The position numbers were made by a program, and so were the translations under genes. Source: CAXBDP01 sp963974465 (GTDB lineage Bacteria; Bacteroidota; Bacteroidia; Cytophagales; Cyclobacteriaceae). Taken from it: a stretch of 64,000 nucleotides of DNA. The DNA lies in the NCBI GenBank assembly GCA_049340005.1, contig JBMPIY010000001.1. The stretch is one strand, 5' to 3'. The notes beneath the pieces were generated by a model. The model was not told the DNA's origin and did not search any database. It saw only the letters and a list, made by a program, of their open reading frames with translations. Of this stretch, positions 33,040 to 43,600 are shown piece after piece (position 1 is the stretch's first letter; each line of letters opens with the position of its first letter).

Positions 33040-33259
33040 CAAGTCAAGGCATGTAGTTCCCAACTCTGATGGAGGATGGGACTCTAAAAAATCAGGAGCA
33101 GAAAGGGCATCAAAACATTTTGACACAAAAAAAGAAGCAGAGAAATACAGTATAGAACTTTCCAAAAAACAAGGAACAGAACTCTATATCCATGGAAAAG
33201 ATGGCAAAATCCAAAGAAAAGACTCACACGGAAACGATAATTTTCCACCAAAAGGCTGA
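33032..33259 (+). CDS. DUF2188-type small protein
   Basis: A 75-aa, highly charged protein beginning RHVVPNSDGGWDSKKSGAER, with HFDTKKEAEKYSIELSKKQG and LYIHGKDGKIQ. This is the DUF2188 pattern, a small single-domain family of unknown function. It overlaps the short HsdS-like gene by eight bases and is five bases before hsdM. An accessory role in the RM operon is inferred from position only. Confidence 0.82.
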   Translation: MSNKSRHVVPNSDGGWDSKKSGAERASKHFDTKKEAEKYSIELSKKQGTELYIHGKDGKIQRKDSHGNDNFPPKG

Positions 33260-33264
33260 AAAGA

Positions 33265-34794
33265 ATGAGTAAAAAACCAATTTCACCCAACGAGATCAAC
33301 AATATTGTATGGAAGGCCTGTGACACTTTTAGAGGTGTGATTGATCCCTCCCAATACAAGGACTATATCCTAACAATGCTTTTCATCAAATATGTATCAG
33401 ATGTATGGAAGGATAAAAAAGACTTCTATGCCAAAAAATATGATAATGACTCAGTACGTATTGAAAGAGCATTAAGAAACGAACGTTTTCAAGTACCTGA
33501 AACTTGCACCTTTGATTACCTTTTCGAAAATCGAAATGCTGCCAATGTTGGTGAACTAATCAATACCGCATTGGAAAGCATGGAAGATGCCAACCGTAGC
33601 AAACTGGAGCGTGTATTCCGAAACATTGATTTTAACTCTGAGGCAAACCTAGGTCAAACCAAAGATCGAAATAGAAGACTTAAAAACCTGCTTGTTGATT
33701 TTTCAGCACTGGATTTACAGCCCTCCCACTTAGAAGACAATGACGTGATTGGTGATGCTTATGAGTATTTGATTGAAAAATTTGCCAGTGATGCAGGGAA
33801 GAAAGCAGGAGAATTTTACACGCCATCACAAGTATCAAAACTTCTAGCAAAGCTGCTAAATCCTCAACCCGGAGACCGAATCATAGATCCAACTTGTGGG
33901 TCAGGTTCATTATTAATCAAAATGGCCAAAGAAGTGGGAAGCAAGAACTTTTCATTGTACGGCCAAGAAATTAATGGCAGCACTTGGGCACTCGCTCGAA
34001 TGAATATGTTCCTGCATGAAATAGATGATGCCACTATAGAATGGGGCGATACGCTGAACAATCCCAAATTGCTGGAGAATGATAGTCTACTTAAAGGAAA
34101 CATTGTAGGAGCTAATCCTCCCTTTTCTTTAGATAAATGGGGAGCAGACAATGCTATTACAGATCAGTTTAGTCGCTTCTACAGAGGTGTCCCTCCCAAA
34201 AGTAAAGGAGATTATGCATTCGTTTCCCACATGATTGAATCCACTTATCACGATACTGGGCGGGTGGGTATTATTCTGCCACATGGGGTTCTTTTTAGAG
34301 GCAGTAGCGAAGGTAAAATTAGAAAGCAATTGATAGAGGAAAATCTATTGGAAGCAGTTATTGGCTTACCAGCTAACTTGTTTTATGGTACGGGTATTCC
34401 AGCTACAATTCTGATTTTCAATAAGGCCAAAGGTGACAATAATGACATTCTATTTATAGATGCCAGTGATGGATATGAATCTGGAACGAATCAAAACCGC
34501 TTGCGTGACAAGGATATTGAAAAGATCGTCAATACTTACCAAGCATTCCAAAAGGATACTCCATTAACTAGTGATGAAGGTCAAGTCTTAGAAGAAAAAT
34601 ACGCTTATCGTGCCACGCTGCATGAAGTGGAAGAAAATGAGTTTAACCTCAATATTCCTCGCTATGTGGACACTTTTGAAGAGGAAGAAGAAGTGGATAT
34701 TTCTGCTACTCAGAAGAACATCACTAATTTGAAAAAAGAGCTAGCTGAGGTGGAAGTGCTTATGGATAATTACCTAAACGAATTGGGATTCTGA
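33265..34794 (+). CDS. hsdM: Type I RM DNA methyltransferase subunit (HsdM), second locus
   Basis: A 509-aa subunit of usual length. The N-terminal helical domain begins NNIVWKACDTFRGVIDPSQYK. The SAM motif DPTCGSGS and the catalytic motif NPPFS are intact. It is only distantly similar to the HsdM of the first locus, so this is a separate system. Its last 22 codons (LKKELAEVEVLMDNYLNELG) recur as a short fragment before hsdS, on the far side of the KilA-N gene. Confidence 0.95.
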   Translation: MSKKPISPNEINNIVWKACDTFRGVIDPSQYKDYILTMLFIKYVSDVWKDKKDFYAKKYDNDSVRIERALRNERFQVPETCTFDYLFENRNAANVGELINTALESMEDANRSKLERVFRNIDFNSEANLGQTKDRNRRLKNLLVDFSALDLQPSHLEDNDVIGDAYEYLIEKFASDAGKKAGEFYTPSQVSKLLAKLLNPQPGDRIIDPTCGSGSLLIKMAKEVGSKNFSLYGQEINGSTWALARMNMFLHEIDDATIEWGDTLNNPKLLENDSLLKGNIVGANPPFSLDKWGADNAITDQFSRFYRGVPPKSKGDYAFVSHMIESTYHDTGRVGIILPHGVLFRGSSEGKIRKQLIEENLLEAVIGLPANLFYGTGIPATILIFNKAKGDNNDILFIDASDGYESGTNQNRLRDKDIEKIVNTYQAFQKDTPLTSDEGQVLEEKYAYRATLHEVEENEFNLNIPRYVDTFEEEEEVDISATQKNITNLKKELAEVEVLMDNYLNELGF

Positions 34795-34795
34795 T

Positions 34796-35632
34796 ATGAG
34801 TAAACAAAAAAAATCAACTATCAATGTTCAGGGAACTGCAATTGGGATTCTTTCTCAGCGGGAGGAGGATTTCATTTCCTTGACCGACATGGTGAAAAAC
34901 TTTGAAGGAGGAAGTACACTCATCGAAAACTGGTTGAAAAATAAAGACACCATACTTTTTCTTGGTGTTTGGGAGCAAATAAACAACCCAGATTTTAATT
35001 CCCTAGAATTCGAGGGAATTAAAAATGAAGCAGGCCGAAACAGCTTTTACCTTTCTGCTAAAAAGTGGATCGAAAAAACAGGAGCAATAGGTTTAATAGC
35101 CAGTGCAGGCAGATATGGAGGCACTTTTGCCCATAAAGACATCGCCTTTGAATTTGGGTCTTGGCTTAGCCCAGAATTTAAGCTTTATCTAATAAAAGAG
35201 TTTCAACGCCTCAAAGAAGATGAAAATCGCAGGCTGTCTTTAGAATGGAATCTTAACCGAACTCTTTCCAAACTCAATTACCGCATTCATACCGATGCAA
35301 TAAAGGAGCATATTATTCCACCGCAACTTAGTAAGCAGCAGCAAAGCCTAGTTTATGCTACCGAAGCAGATGTTTTGAATATGGCGCTATTTGGTAAAAC
35401 TGCCAAACAATGGCGGGAGGAAAACACTAATAAAGATGGCAATATCCGCGATAATGCCACGGTAGAGCAACTATTGGTATTAACAAATATCGAAAGTATA
35501 AATGCAGAATTTATTCGCATGGAACTACCCCAAGGAGACCGACTCAAAAGATTGAATGAAATAGCGCGGGAACAACTAAAATCGCTTGCCCTGAATCCCA
35601 ATGCTAAGAGACTTGGTGATGGAAAAAATTAG
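34796..35632 (+). CDS. KilA-N domain protein inserted in the RM operon
   Basis: A 278-aa protein with an N-terminal KilA-N domain, residues about 10-140: FISLTDMVKNFEGGSTLIEN, and FAHKDIAFEFGSWLSPEFKLYLIKEFQRLK is the family's most conserved part. The C-terminal part is helical. KilA-N domains bind nucleic acid and are common in phages and large DNA viruses; here it lies between hsdM and hsdS. The hsdM tail is found on both sides of this gene, so it looks like an insertion into an ancestral hsdM-hsdS pair. Confidence 0.85.
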   Translation: MSKQKKSTINVQGTAIGILSQREEDFISLTDMVKNFEGGSTLIENWLKNKDTILFLGVWEQINNPDFNSLEFEGIKNEAGRNSFYLSAKKWIEKTGAIGLIASAGRYGGTFAHKDIAFEFGSWLSPEFKLYLIKEFQRLKEDENRRLSLEWNLNRTLSKLNYRIHTDAIKEHIIPPQLSKQQQSLVYATEADVLNMALFGKTAKQWREENTNKDGNIRDNATVEQLLVLTNIESINAEFIRMELPQGDRLKRLNEIAREQLKSLALNPNAKRLGDGKN

Positions 35633-35648
35633 AACATATAAGAATTTC

Positions 35649-35720
35649 ATGGAATTGAAAAAAGAGCTAGCTGAGGTCGATAATCAAATGGAGAATTACT
35701 TAAAAGAAATGGGATTCTAA
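35649..35720 (+). pseudogene. Duplicated hsdM 3' tail between the KilA-N gene and hsdS
   Basis: A 23-codon open frame (MELKKELAEVDNQMENYLKE then MGF) that repeats the C-terminus of the upstream HsdM in both protein and DNA (AAAAAAGAGCTAGCTGAGGT is shared). Its stop overlaps the hsdS start by one base, so it preserves the ancestral hsdM-hsdS junction. It is probably a scar of the KilA-N gene insertion and is not a functional gene, though it may keep translation coupled to hsdS. Confidence 0.8.
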
Positions 35721-36949
35721 TGAGCAAAGAAATTGAGATGCCGACTGACTGGATAATGTCCGATTTTGGTTCGATCACCACATATATAAAAGGCTATCCA
35801 TTTAAGTCTGATGATTATACTGATTCAGGAACTAGAATTATAAGAGTTTCAGACACAACCTTTGATTCCATTAAAAATGATAACCCTATATTTATTGAAA
35901 ATGACATTGAACATTCTAAGTGGAAGTTGAAAAGAAATGATTTAGTTTTTACTACTGTAGGGTCAAGGCCTCCAATGTATGATTCTATGGTAGGCAAGGT
36001 TATAAGAATTTCGAAAGAATTTGAGGGCTGTCTACTTAATCAAAACGCAGTTATTGTAAGAGCATCAAACGAAAAAGTTCATCCAGATTTTCTTTATAAC
36101 AATTTCAAAATAAAAAGATATTTAAACTACATCGAGGGAATTGTCAGAGGAAATGCAAACCAGGTTAGTATTACGTTGAAAGAGCTTTTTAACTTTAAAA
36201 TTCCACTTCCACCCCACAATGAACAACAAAAAATAGCCGAAATCCTTAGCACTTGGGATTTAGCAATATCAACCACACAAAACCTTATTAATGAACTCAA
36301 ACTCCGCAATAAAGGACTTGCTCAGCAATTGCTAACGGGGAAGAAACGGTTAAAGGGATTTGAGGGGGAGTGGAAAACGAGCCCTTTGAGTTATTTGATA
36401 GTATATTCTCCAAGACCAGTTGATAAACCAACTAAAAACTACCTTGCTTTAGGTGTTAGAAGTCACGGTAAAGGAATTTTTCATAAACCAGATTTTGATC
36501 CTGATACTATAGCAATGGAAACATTATATGAAGTAAAAGAGAATGATTTGGTTGTCAACATAACTTTTGCATGGGAACATGCAGTTGCCATTGCAAGCAA
36601 AGGAGATGAAGGTGGTTTAGTTTCACACAGATTTCCAACGTATACTTTCAAACCAGATAAAGCATCACCAGACTTTTTCAAGTTCTTTATACTTCAACCT
36701 TACTTCAAATATTTATTGGATTTGATTTCTCCAGGTGGTGCAGGTAGAAACCGAGTATTGAGTAAAAAAGAGTTTATCAAACTTGAAATCAAATTCCCTA
36801 TTCTGGAAGAACAAATTGCTATTGCTTCAGTGCTATTAGAATCAGACAAAGAGCTAAAATTATATCAACAACAATTAGAAACCTTGAAAGAGCAAAAGAA
36901 AGGCTTAATGCAGAAGCTGCTGACGGGGGAGGTTAGAGTTAAACTTTGA
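35720..36949 (+). CDS. hsdS: Type I RM specificity subunit (HsdS), second locus
   Basis: A 409-aa subunit with two target-recognition domains: TRD1 from DWIMSDFGSITTYIKGYPFK to LPPHNEQQKIAEILSTWDLA, TRD2 from SPLSYLIVYSPRPVDK to ILEEQIAIASVLLESDKEL. Each is followed by a long helix ending in LAQQLLTGKKRLKGF or LMQKLLTGEVRVKL, the usual duplicated HsdS layout. It is complete and should give a bipartite specificity unrelated to that of the first locus. Confidence 0.93.
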   Translation: MSKEIEMPTDWIMSDFGSITTYIKGYPFKSDDYTDSGTRIIRVSDTTFDSIKNDNPIFIENDIEHSKWKLKRNDLVFTTVGSRPPMYDSMVGKVIRISKEFEGCLLNQNAVIVRASNEKVHPDFLYNNFKIKRYLNYIEGIVRGNANQVSITLKELFNFKIPLPPHNEQQKIAEILSTWDLAISTTQNLINELKLRNKGLAQQLLTGKKRLKGFEGEWKTSPLSYLIVYSPRPVDKPTKNYLALGVRSHGKGIFHKPDFDPDTIAMETLYEVKENDLVVNITFAWEHAVAIASKGDEGGLVSHRFPTYTFKPDKASPDFFKFFILQPYFKYLLDLISPGGAGRNRVLSKKEFIKLEIKFPILEEQIAIASVLLESDKELKLYQQQLETLKEQKKGLMQKLLTGEVRVKL

Positions 36950-36960
36950 AATAATAAGGT

Positions 36961-39267
36961 ATGAAAGATTTAAAAAATCATTTAAAAATACTCTCCGCAT
37001 TGTCGGTTGCTGCATCAGATACTAGGAGAGATACCTTTATCTCCGTAGTTATCAGAACTCTTAACGAAATCACTTCCAGTGAACGTAAGGAGTTACCAGC
37101 ATACATTAATGAGCAATTCGGTTTTGAGCCATATCAACCTGAGTTGGATGAAGTAGTCAATTTGCTTCTAAAGGAAAGACGGATCGTAGAAAAGAAAAAC
37201 TTACTTTCCTTATCAGCAGAAGAGAAGGAAACAATCGATGCCCTAGATGTAGAGGCAAAAGACAAAGAGAAAAGTCGATATCAGAATTTCAAGAACTTTA
37301 TCAAAGATGATCTTGATAATGATATAAAAGGGGATAAAGTGAAATTGCTTTGGGAGACCTTTTTAGAGTATCTATACAACTCTTTTTACGAATACGGAGA
37401 AGAAGCCATTAAAACATTACATCCTCATTTGAAAAATGGAAACGGGAACAGCTACTACGAAACCGTTCTTACAAGTACAATAAAGAAAATAGATGATCCC
37501 GAGGTTAAAATTCTTTTTAAACAGGTAATTGAAAGATTCCCAGATTTTGCCTCAACAGAAGACCTCAATTTCCTTAACGACTTAGCTCAGAAGACCCTTT
37601 CATTTTCTTCTCTTGGTTTTCACGCCAATATAGCCCAAGATACTATTAACCACAAAATTGTTGACTGGACTCTTTACCTCGATACAAACGTCTTATACTC
37701 TCTCTTAGACCTGCACTCCCACCCTGAAAACTATGCTTGCAAAGCACTTGTCCAGTTGGTAAGAGAAAATAAAGAGCACATTAAGGTCAAATTACGCTAT
37801 TCAGATATTACCTATAAAGAGCTAGGGAAAAAGAAGGCTGATTTTGACCTATTAGATGATAAGCTAACCGATAGCTCAATCAGAGCAATGTTGAAAAGTG
37901 AAAACCTTGATGGTTTTTCAAGAAAATTCTACGAAAGCCTTTTGGAAAACCGTGAAGGCACGATTCACCCTTCTGAGGCCATTGGCTTATCCCAAACAAC
38001 GCTAAAACATAAAACAATTGAAATAGCACGAAATGCAAAAAGAATTGAACATCTAGGTGAGGACTATATCAATGCAAAAGTTCAAGAATTTTATGAATTC
38101 ATAAATAGTAAAAATGAAACGAGAAAAGAATTCTACGGCTCAAAAAATATTCCCTTTCATCCAATTGAAAAAAGTGAGAAGCAGTCCCTACACGATATAA
38201 CCCTTCGCGAATTACTATTGGAAAGTCGACACAAAGAAATGAAAGACGAAGAGGTCTCATTAAATTCTATCAAATACTTTGGCGTGACTTTAGATGACCT
38301 TTTAATACAGTTTGATAAGTCTAGATTAAAAGATGTCAATGACGTTAACAGCTTTCCGGTATTTTTCAAGCCTTCATTTCTCCTTAACAAGTTGGTAAGG
38401 GTTTTACCAATCCAAACCACGGACTACAAGAAAGCTTTCATTAAGGCAGTTACTTCAAAAGGATTTCATAAGGATTCTTCAAAATCAAGAGATGTATTGA
38501 AAATTGTTAATTATCTTAAATCACAGGGTATTGACGATGAAAAAGTAGTTTATAATATAATTTCCCAAGACATTTTTCTTGAAAAGTATCATAGAGAGTC
38601 TCAGAATGAAGATTTTGACCAAGGAGAATTTATTGAATCGGAGCTCAACCGTGAATTCAAACTCTTTCAAGAGCAACTGGAAAATACCCGAAATGAACTG
38701 GAATCGACATCAAAAACTGCTAATGAGAGAGCAGAGGAAAACCAAAAATTAGAAGTTAGAAAATCAATTTTAGAATCTGATGTCCAGCAATATGAAAAGG
38801 CACTCAAGAAAGTAAATAAGCGGGTAGAGAGTTTGGAAAAGTCAGTGGGTGCATCTAGCGGCCAAAGCAGAATTAATTTTGAGGAAGGCGAGGCAAAAGC
38901 AAAAGCGGAAAAGGAAAAAGAGCATGTAGAAATTTTAAAAAAGAAACTTCGAAATGAAATCGAAGATCAAATTGAAAAAGAAAAAATAGCTAATGTAAGT
39001 ATATGGCAAAATAAAACTTGGTTACATTTATTTTGGGTAATTCCATGCATTTTAATTGCATTATTCTTTGTACTTCCATTAGATCAAAACCCGATTACAG
39101 ATCAGGAAAATCGCTATAAATTGGCAGGAGTAATTATGGTTCCTGTTATTTGGGTTTTTCTTTATCTAGTTCAAAATAGGTTTTGGAATGAAAATAATAT
39201 TAAAGCAAGAAGGGACAACCACAAAACTTCTGAGAGCCTCAAAAATAAACTTAGAGAATTAGAATAA
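36961..39267 (+). CDS. Membrane-anchored PIN-like nuclease candidate with coiled coil
   Basis: A 768-aa protein of unknown family. The N-terminal 230 residues are helical. At D241-N243, LYLDTNVLYSLLDLH looks like the first motif of a PIN-domain RNase, and H411-D412 in LHDITLRELLLE is a candidate later acidic motif. Residues about 565-680 form a long coiled coil. Two membrane helices follow (about 687-705 and 721-740), so the nuclease-like part would be tethered to the membrane. It lies 11 bases after hsdS and one base before the regulator gene. It may be an abortive-infection-type effector in the RM operon; the PIN call is tentative. Confidence 0.65.
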   Translation: MKDLKNHLKILSALSVAASDTRRDTFISVVIRTLNEITSSERKELPAYINEQFGFEPYQPELDEVVNLLLKERRIVEKKNLLSLSAEEKETIDALDVEAKDKEKSRYQNFKNFIKDDLDNDIKGDKVKLLWETFLEYLYNSFYEYGEEAIKTLHPHLKNGNGNSYYETVLTSTIKKIDDPEVKILFKQVIERFPDFASTEDLNFLNDLAQKTLSFSSLGFHANIAQDTINHKIVDWTLYLDTNVLYSLLDLHSHPENYACKALVQLVRENKEHIKVKLRYSDITYKELGKKKADFDLLDDKLTDSSIRAMLKSENLDGFSRKFYESLLENREGTIHPSEAIGLSQTTLKHKTIEIARNAKRIEHLGEDYINAKVQEFYEFINSKNETRKEFYGSKNIPFHPIEKSEKQSLHDITLRELLLESRHKEMKDEEVSLNSIKYFGVTLDDLLIQFDKSRLKDVNDVNSFPVFFKPSFLLNKLVRVLPIQTTDYKKAFIKAVTSKGFHKDSSKSRDVLKIVNYLKSQGIDDEKVVYNIISQDIFLEKYHRESQNEDFDQGEFIESELNREFKLFQEQLENTRNELESTSKTANERAEENQKLEVRKSILESDVQQYEKALKKVNKRVESLEKSVGASSGQSRINFEEGEAKAKAEKEKEHVEILKKKLRNEIEDQIEKEKIANVSIWQNKTWLHLFWVIPCILIALFFVLPLDQNPITDQENRYKLAGVIMVPVIWVFLYLVQNRFWNENNIKARRDNHKTSESLKNKLRELE

Positions 39268-40635
39268 ATGGGAAACCACCTTAAAACAGAGAATTTCCAA
39301 TCCCTCATCCAATCAGGTGAAGGCTACAATGCGGAGTTTAAAGTCCAGGTGCCTAAAAAGTTAAAGGAGCTAAGTGAAGAGATCTGTGCATTTGCGAATG
39401 CAGCTGGCGGTGTTTTATTGATTGGTGTGAGTGATGATAATGTAATTCATGGAACAGAAATAGATAATGCTAAGCGTTCGGCCATTCAAAACTCTTTAAA
39501 GGAAATAAATCCATATATCCCTACTAGTCTATATTCGATAGAAATTGAAGGTAAAACCATTTGGGTGATTGAAGTAAATAGTGGCCCACAGAAACCCTAT
39601 GTTCTGTCTGGAGCCATATATGTGCGTCAGGGTACAAATACCCAAAAACTTACCACTGTTGAGGAAATGCGATACTTTTTTCAACAATCCGACCGCATTT
39701 ATTTTGATGAAGCACCTTGCCCTGGCTTTGTCCTCCAAAATGATATAGATCACAAATGGTTCGAAGAGTTCAGGCTACAAAGCGGATTGTCTAAAACAAT
39801 CACTCAAGATCAAATCATACAAAACTTGAGACTGGTTTTGACAGATGGGAATTTTAAAAATGGAGGCGTTTTGTTTTTTGGTGCTGCTCCAGAGCAGTTT
39901 ATTGAAACTGCTGTATTGCGTTGCATTGCTTTTGAGGAAGAGAACAAAACGCAAATTGTTGATGACAAGATCTTTGGTGGGCCGTTGATAAATCAATATA
40001 AACTGGCCATGCAATGGCTTAAAGGTAAGCTCAACGTTCGCTATGAAATAGAAGGTAGTGGTCCCAGAAAGGAAGTTTGGGAAATACCTGAAACTGCTTT
40101 AAAAGAAGCTATCATTAACGCTTTATGCCACCGTGATTATTACGATAAGGGAGCTAAAATCACTATTGAGTTATTTAAAGATCGCGTAGAAATCACCAAC
40201 CCGGGTGGATTGACAAGCGCTATCCCTCCCGCTGATTTTGGAACCAAGAGTCACAGTCGAAACCCATTAGTCTTTGGGTTATTTGTTCGTATTCGTATGG
40301 TCGAGCAAGTGGGTTCGGGAATCGGTAGAATTAAAGATCAGATGATGAAGGCAAAACTACCAATACCTGAGTTTAGGACGGAAGGCTTGTTCACAGTAGT
40401 TCTCCGCAGGACTGTGGAAGAAACTGTGGAAGAAACTGTGGAAGAAACTGTGGTGATCATCTTAAAGGCCATGCGTGATAACCCTAAGATCACCGCTAAA
40501 GAACTGGAAACTTTAACTGGACTGACAAGACGCGGTATTGAGTACCATATCGATAAACTCAAAAAAGAAAAACGCATCAAACGAGTAGGTTCTACCAAAA
40601 GTGGAAGTTGGGAACTCATAACTCATAATTCATAA
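39268..40635 (+). CDS. AlbA_2/divergent-ATPase transcriptional regulator-like protein
   Basis: A 455-aa protein. Residues about 10-125 are an AlbA_2 (Schlafen-like) DNA-binding domain (EGYNAEFKVQVPKKLKELSE, FANAAGGVLLIGVSDD). The middle is a GHKL-like ATPase part (ALKEAIINALCHRDY; EITNPGGL). The C-terminus is a winged HTH (ITAKELETLTGLTRRGIEYH). A repeated ETVE linker precedes the HTH. This family is often found in or beside type I RM loci and is thought to regulate them. It is six bases before hsdR. Confidence 0.85.
   Translation: MGNHLKTENFQSLIQSGEGYNAEFKVQVPKKLKELSEEICAFANAAGGVLLIGVSDDNVIHGTEIDNAKRSAIQNSLKEINPYIPTSLYSIEIEGKTIWVIEVNSGPQKPYVLSGAIYVRQGTNTQKLTTVEEMRYFFQQSDRIYFDEAPCPGFVLQNDIDHKWFEEFRLQSGLSKTITQDQIIQNLRLVLTDGNFKNGGVLFFGAAPEQFIETAVLRCIAFEEENKTQIVDDKIFGGPLINQYKLAMQWLKGKLNVRYEIEGSGPRKEVWEIPETALKEAIINALCHRDYYDKGAKITIELFKDRVEITNPGGLTSAIPPADFGTKSHSRNPLVFGLFVRIRMVEQVGSGIGRIKDQMMKAKLPIPEFRTEGLFTVVLRRTVEETVEETVEETVVIILKAMRDNPKITAKELETLTGLTRRGIEYHIDKLKKEKRIKRVGSTKSGSWELITHNS
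40411..40453 (+). repeat. 12-bp tandem repeat coding for ETVE units
   Basis: ACTGTGGAAGAA is repeated exactly at 40411, 40423 and 40435, followed by a partial fourth copy. It is in frame within the AlbA-type regulator gene, in the linker before its HTH. In-frame slippage would only change linker length. Confidence 0.85.
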
Positions 40636-40641
40636 TTCAAA

Positions 40642-43600
40642 ATGGCAATACCATCATTCAAAGAAGACCATATATCACAGCTTCCTGCACTGAAGCTTCT
40701 TATGAATATGGGCTGGAAATACCTCACTCCAGAGCAAGCTTTGGAAGCTCGCGGCGGTAGAACATCCAATGTGTTGCTAGAAAATATATTGAAGGGTCAA
40801 ATCAAGCTCATCAATACTATTGAATACAAAGGAAAAGAGTTTCCTTTTTCTGAGGCTAATGTAAACAATGCAATTCTTGCTATTCGTGACCTGCCTGTAC
40901 AAGACGGGTTTATAGCTGCCAATAAAGCTTTTTATGAACTCCTTACTTTAGGCAGAAGCTTTGAGCAATCAGTTTTAGGTGATAAAAAGAGCTTCTCATT
41001 CCATTACATAGATTGGAAGCATCCTGAAAATAATTGCTACCATGTTTCAGAAGAGTTCAGCGTTCTTAGAAGTGCTAGCAATGACCATTATCGACCTGAT
41101 ATTGTCTTGTTCATAAATGGTATTCCGGTAGTAGTTATTGAGTGTAAAAGTCCGAAGATCAAAGAACCTATTGCAAAGGCAATTGAACAACATTTAAGAA
41201 ATCAGCAGGAAAACGGAATACGTTCCTTATATCAATATTCCCAATTGGTGATGGGATTGGCAACACATGAGGCCAAATATGCTACAACCGCTACACAGAA
41301 AGAATTTTGGAGCTTCTGGAAAGAATTATTCAAAACCAAAGCAGAGGAAACCGCATGGCTTGACAATCTTCGAGCTTTAAAAAATCAGCCACTAGAGACA
41401 AACGAGAGTTCCACTCTTTTCCAAGATCGTTATAAGAATGTCTGGAATTACTTTCAGAACCTCGAAAAGGAAGAGCAATCACTCACAGAGCAAGACAAGC
41501 TACTATTCAGCTTATGCAGGCCTAAGCGACTTTTAGACATATTCTTCAACTTCACCTTGTATGATGATGGAATCAAAAAGGTGACAAGATATCAGCAATA
41601 CTTTGCTGTACACAATACCTTGAATAAAGTTGTAAAAACAGACAGTGAGGGATTAAGAAAAGGTGGTGTGATTTGGCATACACAAGGAAGTGGAAAATCC
41701 CTAACTATGGTTATGCTTGCTCAACTAATTGCTACACATCCTGAAATCAAGAACCCAAAGATTATATTAGTCACCGACCGTATTGATTTGGATGATCAGA
41801 TCACAGAAACTTTCAGAAAGTGTCAAATACCCATTGAAAATGCTCAAACAGGAAGGCACTTGGTAGAACTTCTAGAAGGAATAGGCGATAAGGTAATTAC
41901 CACATTGATCCATAAGTTTGAAGCTGCTGTCAACCAAGCAAAAGAAGGCTTCAACTCTCCTGACATCTTTGTTTTAGTAGATGAAGGCCACAGAAGTCAA
42001 TACGGTACTTTCAATATTAAAATGCAAAAGGTATTTCCACAAGGGTGCTTTATCGCCTTTACTGGAACACCATTGATGAAGAAAGAAAAAAGCACAGCAA
42101 ATCGCTTTGGTGGCTTAATTGATGTGTATTCTATTACAGACGCAGTCGAAGATGGTGCCGTAGTTCCTCTTTTATATGAAGGTAGACACAACTTGATTGA
42201 GGTTAATGAAAAGCCTTTGGATAATTACTTTGAAAAGGTTTCTGAGCCACTTACATCTTATGGAAAAGCAGCACTGAAACGAAAATTTAGTACAACTAGT
42301 CAGCTTAATAAGGCTGAAGAAATAATTTATGCTAGAGCTTGGGACATTTCCTATCATTATGAACAAAATGTTCAGGGAATTCTATTTGGCGGATTGAAAG
42401 CAAAAGGGCAATTAGTCGCTCCTAACAAGACTTCTGCAATTAGGTATCGTGAGTTTATTAAGGAGATTTCTAAGGTAAGTTGCGAAGTACTTATTTCTGC
42501 TCCTGATATAAGAGAAAATTATGAAGATGCTTTCGAAGAAAGTGAGGACTTAGTTTTGAAGTTCTGGAAGGCTATGATGGATAAGTATGGTACAGCTGAA
42601 AATTATGAGAAATTATTAATTAGTTCATTTAAAAAGCAAGATCATCCGGAAATTATCATTGTAGTTGACAAGCTTCTTACTGGCTTTGATGCACCAAACA
42701 ATTATGTTCTTTATTTGACCCGTCCACTAAAAGAGCATACTTTATTACAAGCAATTGCAAGAGTAAATAGATTGGCTCCCGGCAAAGAACATGGGTTGAT
42801 AATTGACTATTACGGTAACCTACAGAATCTTGATAATGCATTAGAAACCTATTCAGGTGCAAATAATTATGATTCTATGGATTTGGAAGGCACATTAACC
42901 AACATAAATGAGGAAATTAAAAGGTTACCTCAAGCTCAATCCGAGGTTTGGGATATTTTTAAAGGAATCAAAAATAAATATGATGAGCCTGCTTACGAAG
43001 AACTATTACAAGATGAGGCAATCCGTCATCTTTTTTATGAAAAAGTTTCAGCGTTTGCGCGCTTACTCAAATTAGCCTTGTCAAGTTTTGAGTTCATTAG
43101 CAAAACCCCAGAGAAGCAAATCAATAAATATAAGCAAGATGCCAAATTCTTTTTGGGTCTGAGGATATCTGTAAAAAGACGATATTTTGATGACTTAGAG
43201 TATAAAGAGTATGAACCTCAAGTTCAGAAACTAATTGATAAACATATTACCACTGAAGGTGATGTTCTTCGCATAACAGATTTAGTAAATATTTTTGACA
43301 AAGAGCAAAGAGATAAAGAAGTCGAAAAATTAAATAGTAAAGCAGCAAAAGCGGATCATATTGCTAGCAGGACAATTAAGGCCATCAATGTGAAAATGGA
43401 CGAAGATCCTATTTACTATAAAAAACTATCTAGCCTAATTAGAGATACTATTGATGATTATCACCAACATCGAATATCAGAGGTTGAATATTTGAATAAA
43501 GCAAAAGACTTCGAAGACCAATTCCACAACGGCAGACAAGAAAATGTACCGGAAAATTTGGCAGGAAACGATACAGGAATTGCGATTTATAACCTTACAA

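Noticed and set aside
34796..35632. KilA-N protein as evidence of a prophage
   Set aside because: No phage structural, packaging or lysis genes lie nearby; the gene sits inside an RM operon.
40411..40453. 12-bp tandem repeat as a phase-variation switch
   Set aside because: The unit is a multiple of three, so slippage would not shift the frame; at most it changes linker length.
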